A stretch of DNA of 7,338 bases from Magnetococcales bacterium (GTDB taxonomy: Bacteria; Pseudomonadota; Magnetococcia; Magnetococcales; DC0425bin3): NCBI GenBank assembly GCA_015229045.1, contig JADGCJ010000164.1:1-7338 (forward strand), read 5' to 3'. The translations under genes were made by a program, and so were the position numbers. The notes below the pieces were generated by a model. The model was not told where the DNA came from. It did not search any database and worked only from the letters and a program-made list of their open reading frames with translations. Positions 1 through 5,811 of the stretch are shown piece after piece. Within the stretch, counting starts at the first letter, position 1. Each line of letters begins with the position of its first letter.

Positions 1-1
1 C

Positions 2-355
2 GAGCGGGCATCCGTACCCATTCGCGGTTTCATGTTGCGGCAGACCCGGGAAAAGGATCTGGCCCTGTTCATGCGGCTGGCCGGCATGCCCAAGACCCAG
101 AAGCCCCAGGATGTTCCCATCCGGCTCCTCATTCCCGCCTTCATGGTCTCGGAATTGAAAACCGCCTTCCAGATCGGTTTCATGATCTATCTGCCGTTTC
201 TCATCATCGACATGGTGGTGGCCAGCGTGGTCATGTCCATGGGCATGATGATGTTGCCACCTCTGGTGATTTCCATGCCGGTCAAGTTGATCCTGTTCGT
301 GCTGGTGGACGGCTGGTCCCTGGTGGTCGGTTCCCTGGTGCAATCATTCCGATAG
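2..355 (+). CDS. fliP: Flagellar type III export protein FliP, C-terminal part (5' end outside window)
   Basis: FliP is an inner-membrane core subunit of the flagellar type III export gate, where it assembles with FliQ and FliR to pass rod, hook and filament subunits across the membrane. About 117 residues are visible, reading in frame from base 2, so the gene begins upstream; bacterial FliP is usually about 245 residues. The visible part carries the family's hallmark stretch: an LIPAF..SELKTAF.IGF segment, then [12 protein letters not shown], then the Met-rich [11 protein letters not shown] turn, and finally FVLVDGW...GSLV.SF at the C-terminus. Two hydrophobic membrane segments flank the MGMMMLPP turn. 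The ATG at 32 is internal, because the family similarity (VPIRGF) continues upstream of it. The TAG stop lies 9 bases before the next gene, suggesting co-transcription. Identification is secure; only the 5' part is missing. Confidence 0.95.
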   Translation, partial: ERASVPIRGFMLRQTREKDLALFMRLAGMPKTQKPQDVPIRLLIPAFMVSELKTAFQIGFMIYLPFLIIDMVVASVVMSMGMMMLPPLVISMPVKLILFVLVDGWSLVVGSLVQSFR

Positions 356-364
356 GATAGACAC

Positions 365-1249
365 ATGATTTATGGTGGTGGTCCACAATCTCCCCTGGAT
401 GAGTCACCGGTGGTGGTTTTGCCGATTCCTTATGGGGCCACCCTGACCTATCGGGCCGGGGCCGCCGATGGCCCGGCTGCCTTGCTGGCCGCCTCCGCCC
501 AGATGGAACTGTTCGATGACGAACTCGGCGAGGAGATCATCCAGGCCGGCATTCATACCGCGCCCACCGTGGAACCCAACCTGGCCAGCCCGGAAGCGAT
601 GATGGCAACCATTCGTCAGGCAGCATTGCCGCATCTTCAGGCCGGGCGGTTTTTGGCGGCGATTGGCGGGGATCATTCCATCACCGTTGGCCTGTTGCAG
701 GCCTTTTGTGACCATTTTGGCACCGGGTTTTCCGTCCTGCAACTCGACGCCCATGCCGATTTGCGGGAGAGCTATCATGGCACGCCGCTGTCGCATGCCT
801 GCGTCATGCACAACGTGGCCGGCATGGGATTGCCGTTTGTCCAGGTGGGCATTCGTTCCCTGAGCGAGCCGGAGTGGAACCTGATCCGGCAACGCGGTTG
901 GGGAGACCGCATTTTTTGGGCACGGGACATCGTGCCCGCTGCCCAGCGCCAGGATGAGGCCTGGATGGCCAGGGTCGTGGAACAACTGGCCCCGCTGGTC
1001 TATGTCACCCTGGATCTCGATGCCCTGGATCCGGCCATCATGCCGGCAGTGGGGACCCCTGAACCGGGCGGGCTGGATTATTATACCGTCTTGCGTCTCC
1101 TGCGGCGGGTGACCCGGGAAAGACGGGTTGTGGGTTTTGACATCAACGAATTGTCCCCGCTCCCGGGGCAACCGGCGGGAGAGTTCATGGCCTCCCGGAT
1201 TCTTTATAAAATGATTGGTTATGTTAAATCATCCGCACCCCCGGATTGA
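365..1249 (+). CDS. speB: Agmatinase-type ureohydrolase
   Basis: This 294-residue protein belongs to the arginase/agmatinase/formiminoglutamase superfamily, cytoplasmic binuclear manganese enzymes that hydrolyse a guanidino group to release urea; agmatinase makes putrescine from agmatine. The metal-binding motifs are complete: GGDHS at 101-105 (ligand H104), LDAHADLR at 127-134 (D128, H130, D132) and LDLDALDP at 216-223 (D217, D219). GTPEPGGL at 230-237 and FDINELSP at 258-265, with E262 in the guanidinium-binding position, are as expected. The [15 protein letters not shown] stretch (137-151) resembles the agmatinase branch rather than arginase. Length is normal for the family. The ATG at 365 is preceded by AGGA (354-357) at a spacing of 7. 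The gene follows fliP by 9 bases and its 3' end overlaps the next gene. Substrate cannot be proven from sequence: guanidinobutyrase, guanidinopropionase or proclavaminate amidinohydrolase relatives look similar. No other polyamine gene is visible here. Confidence 0.88.
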   Translation: MIYGGGPQSPLDESPVVVLPIPYGATLTYRAGAADGPAALLAASAQMELFDDELGEEIIQAGIHTAPTVEPNLASPEAMMATIRQAALPHLQAGRFLAAIGGDHSITVGLLQAFCDHFGTGFSVLQLDAHADLRESYHGTPLSHACVMHNVAGMGLPFVQVGIRSLSEPEWNLIRQRGWGDRIFWARDIVPAAQRQDEAWMARVVEQLAPLVYVTLDLDALDPAIMPAVGTPEPGGLDYYTVLRLLRRVTRERRVVGFDINELSPLPGQPAGEFMASRILYKMIGYVKSSAPPD

Positions 1250-2435
1250 GCGGTTGACGGTCAAAAACTACCGTGTCCTGCGAAATGTAACCTTCAATAA
1301 TCTGCAAGCCCTGACCGTTTTATTGGGTCCCAATGGCAGTGGTAAATCCACCCTATTCGATGTGTTTGCCTTCCTTTCTGAATGTTTTCAGGATGGCGGC
1401 CTGCGTCGTGCCTGGGAGAGGCGCGGACGCTTCAAGGATCTGCGCAGTCGGGATCAGGAAGGCACGATCACCATCGAATTTGCTTATCGCGAACAGACAG
1501 ATGCCCGCAACATCAAGTATCCCTTGATTACCTATCACCTGGAAATTCAAGAGGAAGACAATCGTCCGGTCGTGGCGTTGGAATGGATGCGCTGGAGACG
1601 GCAACATTCGGGAGCGCCGTTTTATTTTCTTGAGTTCAGGCATGGACGGGGCAGAGTGATCAGCGGCGAACAGCCGGAGGCAACCGACCAGAAAATGGTT
1701 GCGGATCTGAAATCCTCCGATCTGTTGGCTGTTGGAACGCTGGGCAATCTGGCAGAAAATCCCCGGGTGATGGCACTCAAGGAGTTTATCACTGGTTGGC
1801 ATCTCTCCTGCCTGTCAGCCAACAATGCCCGAGTCATTCCCGACGCCGGACCGATGGAAAAATTGTCTCCCAGTGGTGACAATCTGGCCAACGTCATTCA
1901 ACACATCAAGGAGCGGTTTCCGGAACGATTGTTGATCATCGAAGCCAGTTTGCGTCGCCGGGTGCCGCGTTTGGAAGGGATTGATGCCTCTTTGCTCGAT
2001 TCGGGTCATTTGTTGCTCAAGGTGAAAGATGCCCCTTTTTCGACCGGTGTACAGGCGAAATACATTTCCGGTGGCACTCTCAAAATGTTGGCCTATCTTG
2101 TTTTACTCAATGACCCAGATCCCTCCCCCCTGATCGGACTGGAAGAGCCGGAAAATTTTTTGCATCCTAAACTGCTGCTTGAACTGGCCGAAGAGTGCAA
2201 TCAGGTTTCCGGTCGTTGCCAAATGTTGGTCACGACCCATTCACCTTTTTTCATGAATGGCATGCGGCCAGAACAGGTGTGGGCCTTGGGTCGGGGTGAT
2301 GATGGTTACACCCTGGTCAAACGGGCAGCCGACATGCCCGTTGTCAACGAAATGATGCATGCTGGTGCCAAGTTGGGGGATCTCTGGATGGAGGGTTATC
2401 TCAGTTGGCACTCTGACCTTTTTCCTCTTGTTTGA
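1221..2435 (+). CDS. AAA family ATPase of the ABC/SMC-like (RecF/AAA_15/AAA_21) type, role unknown
   Basis: This 404-residue protein (from ATG 1221) is a single ABC-type ATPase split by a middle region, like RecF, SMC heads and the predicted ATPases of COG4637. The N-terminus has the [12 protein letters not shown] strand, followed by Walker [10 protein letters not shown] at 36-44. The C-terminal half has a signature-like SGGTLK at 283-288, Walker B with the acidic pair [13 protein letters not shown] (E308, E309) and the switch histidine in LVTTHSP (H340). It ends with [10 protein letters not shown], a tail often seen in this family. No TOPRIM nuclease, HNH or membrane segment is visible. Relatives often sit beside a small partner protein (for example DUF4276) in suspected defence modules; none is present here. 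The gene overlaps the agmatinase gene by 29 bases and has no clear Shine-Dalgarno, so translation may be coupled. A TTG at 1215 would add two residues. The fold is certain; the biological role is not known. Confidence 0.85.
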   Translation: MLNHPHPRIERLTVKNYRVLRNVTFNNLQALTVLLGPNGSGKSTLFDVFAFLSECFQDGGLRRAWERRGRFKDLRSRDQEGTITIEFAYREQTDARNIKYPLITYHLEIQEEDNRPVVALEWMRWRRQHSGAPFYFLEFRHGRGRVISGEQPEATDQKMVADLKSSDLLAVGTLGNLAENPRVMALKEFITGWHLSCLSANNARVIPDAGPMEKLSPSGDNLANVIQHIKERFPERLLIIEASLRRRVPRLEGIDASLLDSGHLLLKVKDAPFSTGVQAKYISGGTLKMLAYLVLLNDPDPSPLIGLEEPENFLHPKLLLELAEECNQVSGRCQMLVTTHSPFFMNGMRPEQVWALGRGDDGYTLVKRAADMPVVNEMMHAGAKLGDLWMEGYLSWHSDLFPLV

Positions 2436-2487
2436 CTTCCGGTTCGAATTGCGTCTATGTTCATGGTGTCCTGATCAACAGCAGCCA

Positions 2488-2493
2488 GGGGAG
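2488..2493 (+). promoter_or_regulatory. Shine-Dalgarno of threonine synthase
   Basis: GGGGAG lies 10 bases before the GTG at 2504. It decides the choice of a GTG start, since the conserved N-terminus MRYISTRGG begins exactly there and no ATG lies nearby in frame. Confidence 0.7.
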
Positions 2494-2503
2494 ATAGACA
2501 AGC

Positions 2504-3892
2504 GTGCGTTACATCAGTACCCGTGGGGGCGTGCAACCAGTTGGTTTTGCCGAGGCGGTCATGATGGGTCTGGCCACGGACGGCGGTCTGCTCCTGCCGG
2601 AGCGTATCCCGACCATCGCTGCCCCAACCTGGCGACAGTGGGCCACGCTCTCCTTCCAGGATCTGGCCATGGAAGTGATGGCTCCCTTTGTCGGTGAGGC
2701 CATTCCTGCTGCCGACCTGCAAAATCTCATCACCCGTTCCTATGCCACCTTCTCCCACCCGGACATCACCCCGGTGGTGACCGTGGGTTCGCGTCATGTC
2801 CTGGAACTGTTTCACGGTCCGACCCTGGCTTTCAAGGATGTGGCCCTCCAGTTTCTGGGCAACCTGTTTGCCTACCTTCTGGCGCGCAGTGGCGGACGGT
2901 TGAATATTCTGGGGGCCACCTCCGGGGATACCGGTTCCGCCGCCATCCATGGCGTGCGCGGCAAGGAACGCATCCATATTTTCATCATTCACCCGCATGG
3001 CCGGGTCTCGCCGATCCAGGAACGCCAGATGACCACGGTCCTGGATGCCAACGTCCATAACATTGCCGTCCAGGGGGATTTTGACGATGGACAACGCATC
3101 GTCAAGGCCCTGTTCAACGACCTGGAGTTCAAGAATGCCTTTCAGCTCGGGGCCGTCAACTCCATCAACTGGGCACGCATTCTGGCGCAGATTGTCTACT
3201 ATGTGTATGCCTGGGGCCGGGTCAGCGGCGGCGATACGGGACGGGCGGTGACCTTTTCCGTTCCGACCGGAAATTTCGGGGATATTTTTGCCGGCTACAT
3301 GGCCCGTCGCATGGGATTGCCGATCCGGCGTCTCATTCTGGCCACCAACCGCAATGACATTCTGACCCGCTTCATGGCCACCGGTGTCTATCAAACGGGT
3401 CAGGTCATGCCGACCATCAGTCCCTCCATGGACATTCAGGTTTCGTCCAATTTTGAGCGGTATCTCTATTATCTCTTCGCTGCCGATACGGCGCGGGTAC
3501 GTACCAGCATGGAGAGTCTGGCCCGCACGGGACGGTTTCAGGTCACGGCTGCCGAACAGGCCACCGCAGCCCGGGAATTTCCGGCCATGGCCGCCTCGGA
3601 AACAGCCACCACGCAGCAGATTCGTGACACCTTTGCCCGGTATCGCTATCTGCTCGATCCGCATACGGCGGTCGGCTTTCATGCGGCGCAGGCCGAAGAG
3701 GGACCGGTCGTTTGTCTGGCCACAGCCCACCCGGCCAAGTTTGCCGATGCGGTCGCCCAGGCCATCGGCCACCCGCCGGAACTGCCTGCCGCATTTGCCG
3801 GCATCATGGATCTTCCCACCCGGTGTCAGGTCCTGCCGGCGGATGCGGATGCCGTGCGTCGCTTCATGGCAGAGACCATGGAAAAGGAATGA
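2504..3892 (+). CDS. thrC: Threonine synthase
   Basis: Threonine synthase is a cytoplasmic PLP enzyme that converts O-phosphohomoserine to L-threonine and phosphate, the last step of threonine synthesis. The 462 residues match the longer type found in fungi and many proteobacteria (E. coli ThrC is 428). The N-terminal domain opens with MRYISTRGG and has DGGLLLP at 26-32. The catalytic domain has HGPTLAFKD at 104-112, with K111 as the PLP Schiff-base lysine, then GATSGDTGSAA at 137-147, and the phosphate-binding PTGNFGDI at 254-261. NRNDILTRF (282-290) and the MDIQVSSNFERYLYYL stretch (309-324) are also family features. The GTG start has a good Shine-Dalgarno. A 68-base gap separates it from the ATPase gene, with no terminator visible. 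The TGA stop overlaps the ATG of the next gene, implying coupled translation with a response regulator, an unusual partner. No hom or thrB gene is in the window. Confidence 0.96.
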   Translation: MRYISTRGGVQPVGFAEAVMMGLATDGGLLLPERIPTIAAPTWRQWATLSFQDLAMEVMAPFVGEAIPAADLQNLITRSYATFSHPDITPVVTVGSRHVLELFHGPTLAFKDVALQFLGNLFAYLLARSGGRLNILGATSGDTGSAAIHGVRGKERIHIFIIHPHGRVSPIQERQMTTVLDANVHNIAVQGDFDDGQRIVKALFNDLEFKNAFQLGAVNSINWARILAQIVYYVYAWGRVSGGDTGRAVTFSVPTGNFGDIFAGYMARRMGLPIRRLILATNRNDILTRFMATGVYQTGQVMPTISPSMDIQVSSNFERYLYYLFAADTARVRTSMESLARTGRFQVTAAEQATAAREFPAMAASETATTQQIRDTFARYRYLLDPHTAVGFHAAQAEEGPVVCLATAHPAKFADAVAQAIGHPPELPAAFAGIMDLPTRCQVLPADADAVRRFMAETMEKE

Positions 3893-5331
3893 AAGCAGAT
3901 CAACAAAAAAACCTGAACGCCGACACGTGGCCCGTATTGCTGGTTGACGATGAGGCGGACTTGCTGTTCACGACGAGACTTGTCCTGGAAAAGGCGGGCT
4001 TGAATCCGATAGAAACGCTGTCGGACAGCCGGGATGTGATGCATTTTCTGGAGCAGGTGCAGGGGCAGGTCGCGGTTGTGGTGCTGGATCTGTATATGCC
4101 CAATATTTCAGGAAAGATGCTTCTCGAACAGATCCGGAAGCTTTATCCGGAGATTCCGGTCATCATCATGACCGCAGCCCAGCAGGTCGAAAATGCCGTG
4201 GTTTGCATGAAGATGGGTGCCCTGGACTATCTGGTGAAACCCGTGGAGGTGAACCGCCTGGTTTCCAGTGTTGCCCGGCATGTCGAACTGACCCGGCTGA
4301 AATCCAGTGTGACAAGTTTGAAAAATGCCCTTTTGGAGGGACAGCTTCAACGTCCGGAAATGTTTGCGGATCTCATTTTTTGTTCGCCGCGCATGTCAGC
4401 CACCATGCAATATCTCGAAACAATAGCACAATCCAGGGAGCCGGTATTGCTGTTGGGGGAGACGGGTGTCGGCAAGGGTCTTGCGGCCAGGATTTTGCAT
4501 CGTCTTGGTGATTTCAAAGTGCCTCTGGTGACTGTCAATGTCGGCGGACTGGACGACAATGTGTTTTCCGATACCTTGTTCGGTCACATCAAGGGTGCTT
4601 TTACCGGAGCGGATGGTCATCGCAATGGAATGATTGCCATGGCCAAGGGGAGTATCTTGTTTTTGGATGAAATTGGTGATCTTTCCGAGTTGTCCCAAAT
4701 CAAACTGTTGCAACTCCTCGAAGAGGGTACTTATTCACCGTTGGGAAATGACAGCACCTATTCCTGTGATGCGCGTATTGTTTGTGCCACCAACCGTGAT
4801 TTGGCTGTGTTGGTCAAGAAGGGGCTTTTCCGATCCGATCTTTACTATCGGCTCAAGGTGCATCAGGTGCGGATTCCCTCGCTGCGGGAACGCAGGGAGG
4901 ATATTGAGCCGCTGACACGCCATTTTTTGGACAAGTTGGCGAAAAGCCACGGCAAACCCACGCCAACCCCACCTTCGGAGTTGTTCACACTCCTCGCCAC
5001 TTATCATTTTCCCGGCAATGTGCGAGAATTGCGTGCCATGGTCAATGAAGCGGTGGTTCGTCATAAAAAAGGGGTTCTTTCCCTGGCCGTATTTCGGGAG
5101 TTTATGGGCGATCAGACCCTTGACCCGTCCGGTGATACCCCAGGTTTGTCCGGTGAGAGCAAGCTTGCCATTCTGGGCGAATTTCCGACTTTGGATGAGG
5201 CAAAATTATTTTTGATTCAGGAAGCGTTGCGTCGTGCCCATGGCAATCAAGGCATTGCGGCATCCATGTTGGGTATTTCGCGACGCGCCTTGAACGGCAG
5301 GCTGTCACGTCTTCATCCCGACTCTGACTGA
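3889..5331 (+). CDS. Sigma54-dependent response regulator, NtrC family (receiver, AAA+, Fis-type HTH)
   Basis: This 480-residue protein is a DNA-binding activator of RNA polymerase carrying sigma54. The receiver domain (about 15-130) has the acidic pair D20/D21, phospho-acceptor D67 in VVVLDLYMP, T95 and K117, so phosphorylation looks possible. The central AAA+ domain (about 160-395) has Walker A GETGVGKG (190-197), an intact GAFTGA loop (236-241) for contacting sigma54, Walker B ILFLDEIGDL (D260, E261), arginine-finger region FRSDLYYRL (R315, R321) and sensor II PGNVREL (375-381). The C-terminus (about 435-475) is a Fis-type helix-turn-helix (GNQGIAASMLGISRRALNGRL). The ATG at 3889 overlaps the thrC stop (ATGA) and starts just before the receiver; the frame is open further upstream but only as shadow of thrC. 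The Walker A residue after the lysine is G instead of the usual E, and FGHIKGAFTGA has I where E is common. The PAS kinase at 5808 is the likely partner. Target genes are unknown. Confidence 0.94.
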   Translation: MKADQQKNLNADTWPVLLVDDEADLLFTTRLVLEKAGLNPIETLSDSRDVMHFLEQVQGQVAVVVLDLYMPNISGKMLLEQIRKLYPEIPVIIMTAAQQVENAVVCMKMGALDYLVKPVEVNRLVSSVARHVELTRLKSSVTSLKNALLEGQLQRPEMFADLIFCSPRMSATMQYLETIAQSREPVLLLGETGVGKGLAARILHRLGDFKVPLVTVNVGGLDDNVFSDTLFGHIKGAFTGADGHRNGMIAMAKGSILFLDEIGDLSELSQIKLLQLLEEGTYSPLGNDSTYSCDARIVCATNRDLAVLVKKGLFRSDLYYRLKVHQVRIPSLRERREDIEPLTRHFLDKLAKSHGKPTPTPPSELFTLLATYHFPGNVRELRAMVNEAVVRHKKGVLSLAVFREFMGDQTLDPSGDTPGLSGESKLAILGEFPTLDEAKLFLIQEALRRAHGNQGIAASMLGISRRALNGRLSRLHPDSD

Positions 5332-5516
5332 CACGTTTCATAAAAAGTTACAAGTAAAATTTACAGCCTGTTCATGTGGAACTATTTTGGATCCGCTTGG
5401 TCTATGGTAAAAGAACTGGTTGCATATACGGGCACATTGGGTGTCATGGGTGTTTTGTGCGTGACGTGAGGGGATCGCGAATTGTTTGTAAGCACCTCGG
5501 AGTTCGGCTGAAAGGG

Positions 5517-5552
5517 TGTACCGTTTCTTCCTGTTTGGAATGAAATGGTACA
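5517..5552. repeat. Long inverted repeat / hairpin, candidate upstream activator site
   Basis: TGTACCGTTTC (5517-5527) faces GAAATGGTACA (5542-5552): 11 positions pair, with one G-T wobble. Inside, TTCC (5528-5531) pairs with GGAA (5537-5540) around the loop TGTTT, leaving T5541 bulged. As RNA this is a 15-bp stem-loop. As DNA it is a dyad whose arms contain TGTACC/GGTACA, loosely like the TGCACC/GGTGCA half-sites of NtrC but with wider spacing. It lies about 195 to 230 bases before the predicted start of the sigma54-type promoter, a normal distance for an activator site. No U-tract follows, so it is not a typical terminator. Whether it acts as DNA or RNA is inference. Confidence 0.55.
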
Positions 5553-5626
5553 TGTGTTGTAATGCGTTGTAAATATTCGAATAATTCGTTGGATGTTATC
5601 GAATTGTTGCTGTTTATCTACATAAG

Positions 5627-5640
5627 TGGTGTACCATTTT
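5627..5640. promoter_or_regulatory. Third copy of the TGTACCRTTTY motif, small dyad
   Basis: TGTACCATTTT at 5630-5640 repeats the arm of the 5517-5552 dyad (TGTACCGTTTC on +, TGTACCATTTC on -). It overlaps a short imperfect palindrome TGGT-GT-ACCA at 5627-5636. It sits about 110 to 120 bases before the predicted transcription start, a usual distance for a sigma54 activator site. The bound protein is unknown; the upstream response regulator is one candidate. Confidence 0.4.
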
Positions 5641-5668
5641 CTGTTTTTGAAGGGAAATTTTATAATAA

Positions 5669-5695
5669 GAAACACGTTGAATATTATAGTGTTTC
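5669..5695. repeat. Dyad GAAACAC-N13-GTGTTTC upstream of the promoter
   Basis: GAAACAC (5669-5675) and GTGTTTC (5689-5695) are perfect 7-base inverted arms separated by a 13-base AT-rich spacer. The centre at about 5682 is about 40 bases before the -24 element. This could be a protein-binding site near the promoter, or a weak hairpin if transcribed from further upstream. It is perfect in its arms but could still arise by chance in AT-rich DNA. Confidence 0.35.
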
Positions 5696-5721
5696 ACAAA
5701 GGTAAGACGTATTTTTGAGTG

Positions 5722-5737
5722 CGGCACGTTATATGCT
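5722..5737 (+). promoter_or_regulatory. Candidate sigma54 (-24/-12) promoter of the kinase gene
   Basis: CGGCACG (5722-5728), four bases, then ATGCT (5733-5737) matches the sigma54 consensus TGGCACG-N4-TTGCW in all but two positions. The invariant GG (5723-5724) and GC (5735-5736) are present with the required 10 bases between them. Transcription would start near 5748, about 60 bases before the kinase ATG. A sigma54 activator gene lies immediately upstream and dyads occur at activator distances, which strengthens the call. No good sigma70 promoter was seen nearby. Confidence 0.65.
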
Positions 5738-5778
5738 CTACAGTATGTGGTGGTCGGTTGAAGCCAACAGAGGGGGGC

Positions 5779-5811
5779 ATGTTTTGTAAATATTGGGGTA
5801 CTTATTTATGA
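5779..5811 (+). other. Possible 10-codon leader frame before the kinase gene
   Basis: An ATG at 5779 opens a 10-residue frame (MFCKYWGTYL) whose TGA (5809-5811) overlaps the kinase ATG as ATGA. GAGG (5770-5773), the start of a G-rich run, gives a plausible ribosome site at spacing 5. It lies downstream of the predicted transcription start. If translated it could couple ribosomes into the kinase gene. So short a frame may be chance. Confidence 0.25.

Larger units (their letters stand above)
5567..5794 (+). repeat. Two direct copies of TTGTAAATATT flanking the promoter region
   Basis: The 11-base word TTGTAAATATT occurs at 5567-5577 and again at 5784-5794, the second just before the kinase start codon. 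The copies bracket the third motif copy, the GAAACAC dyad and the sigma54-like promoter. In AT-rich DNA this can be chance; no role is assigned. Confidence 0.25.
5332..5807. other. AT-rich intergenic regulatory region upstream of the kinase gene
   Basis: These 476 bases have no convincing gene. Short reading frames on the minus strand (5382-5675, 5338-5553) lack family features and a plausible ribosome site. The region holds a long hairpin/dyad (5517-5552), a third copy of its arm (5630-5640), another dyad (5669-5695), a sigma54-like promoter (5722-5737) and a possible 10-codon leader frame (5779-5811). Just after the regulator gene only a 4-bp hairpin (GTTC 5370-5373 / GAAC 5379-5382) followed by TATTTT is seen, too weak to call a terminator. 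A TATAAT at 5661-5666 has no matching -35 box. Confidence 0.7.

Noticed and set aside
404..1171. 255-residue minus-strand frame across the agmatinase gene
   Set aside because: It is the shadow of a gene with intact catalytic motifs; its translation shows no family features.
2405..2425. TTGGCACT near the ATPase 3' end as a sigma54 promoter for thrC
   Set aside because: The -24-like half is present but no GC occurs at the required 10-base distance.
2396..3772. 458-residue open frame on the minus strand across threonine synthase
   Set aside because: It is antisense to a certain thrC gene, has a low-complexity G/R/H-rich translation with no recognisable domain, and is explained by the codon bias of the GC-rich + strand gene.
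3712..3888. N-terminal extension of the response regulator
   Set aside because: The 59 extra residues lie wholly inside thrC in another frame and are Cys/Gly/Arg-rich without family similarity. The receiver domain fits the ATG at 3889.
5370..5390. Terminator after the response regulator gene
   Set aside because: The only stem is four base pairs with a five-base loop and a short TATTTT, too weak to support.
5661..5666. TATAAT as a sigma70 -10 box
   Set aside because: No TTGACA-like box lies 16 to 18 bases upstream (5638-5643 is TTTCTG), so it is probably a chance AT-rich word.
5382..5675. Minus-strand small genes in the intergenic region (97 and 71 residues)
   Set aside because: No credible ribosome site or domain is seen, and the frames run through the dyads and motif copies; they are probably chance frames in AT-rich DNA.
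5567..5794. TTGTAAATATT copies as transposon ends or an attachment-site duplication
   Set aside because: They are short, AT-rich and enclose no mobile gene; reported only as a low-confidence repeat.
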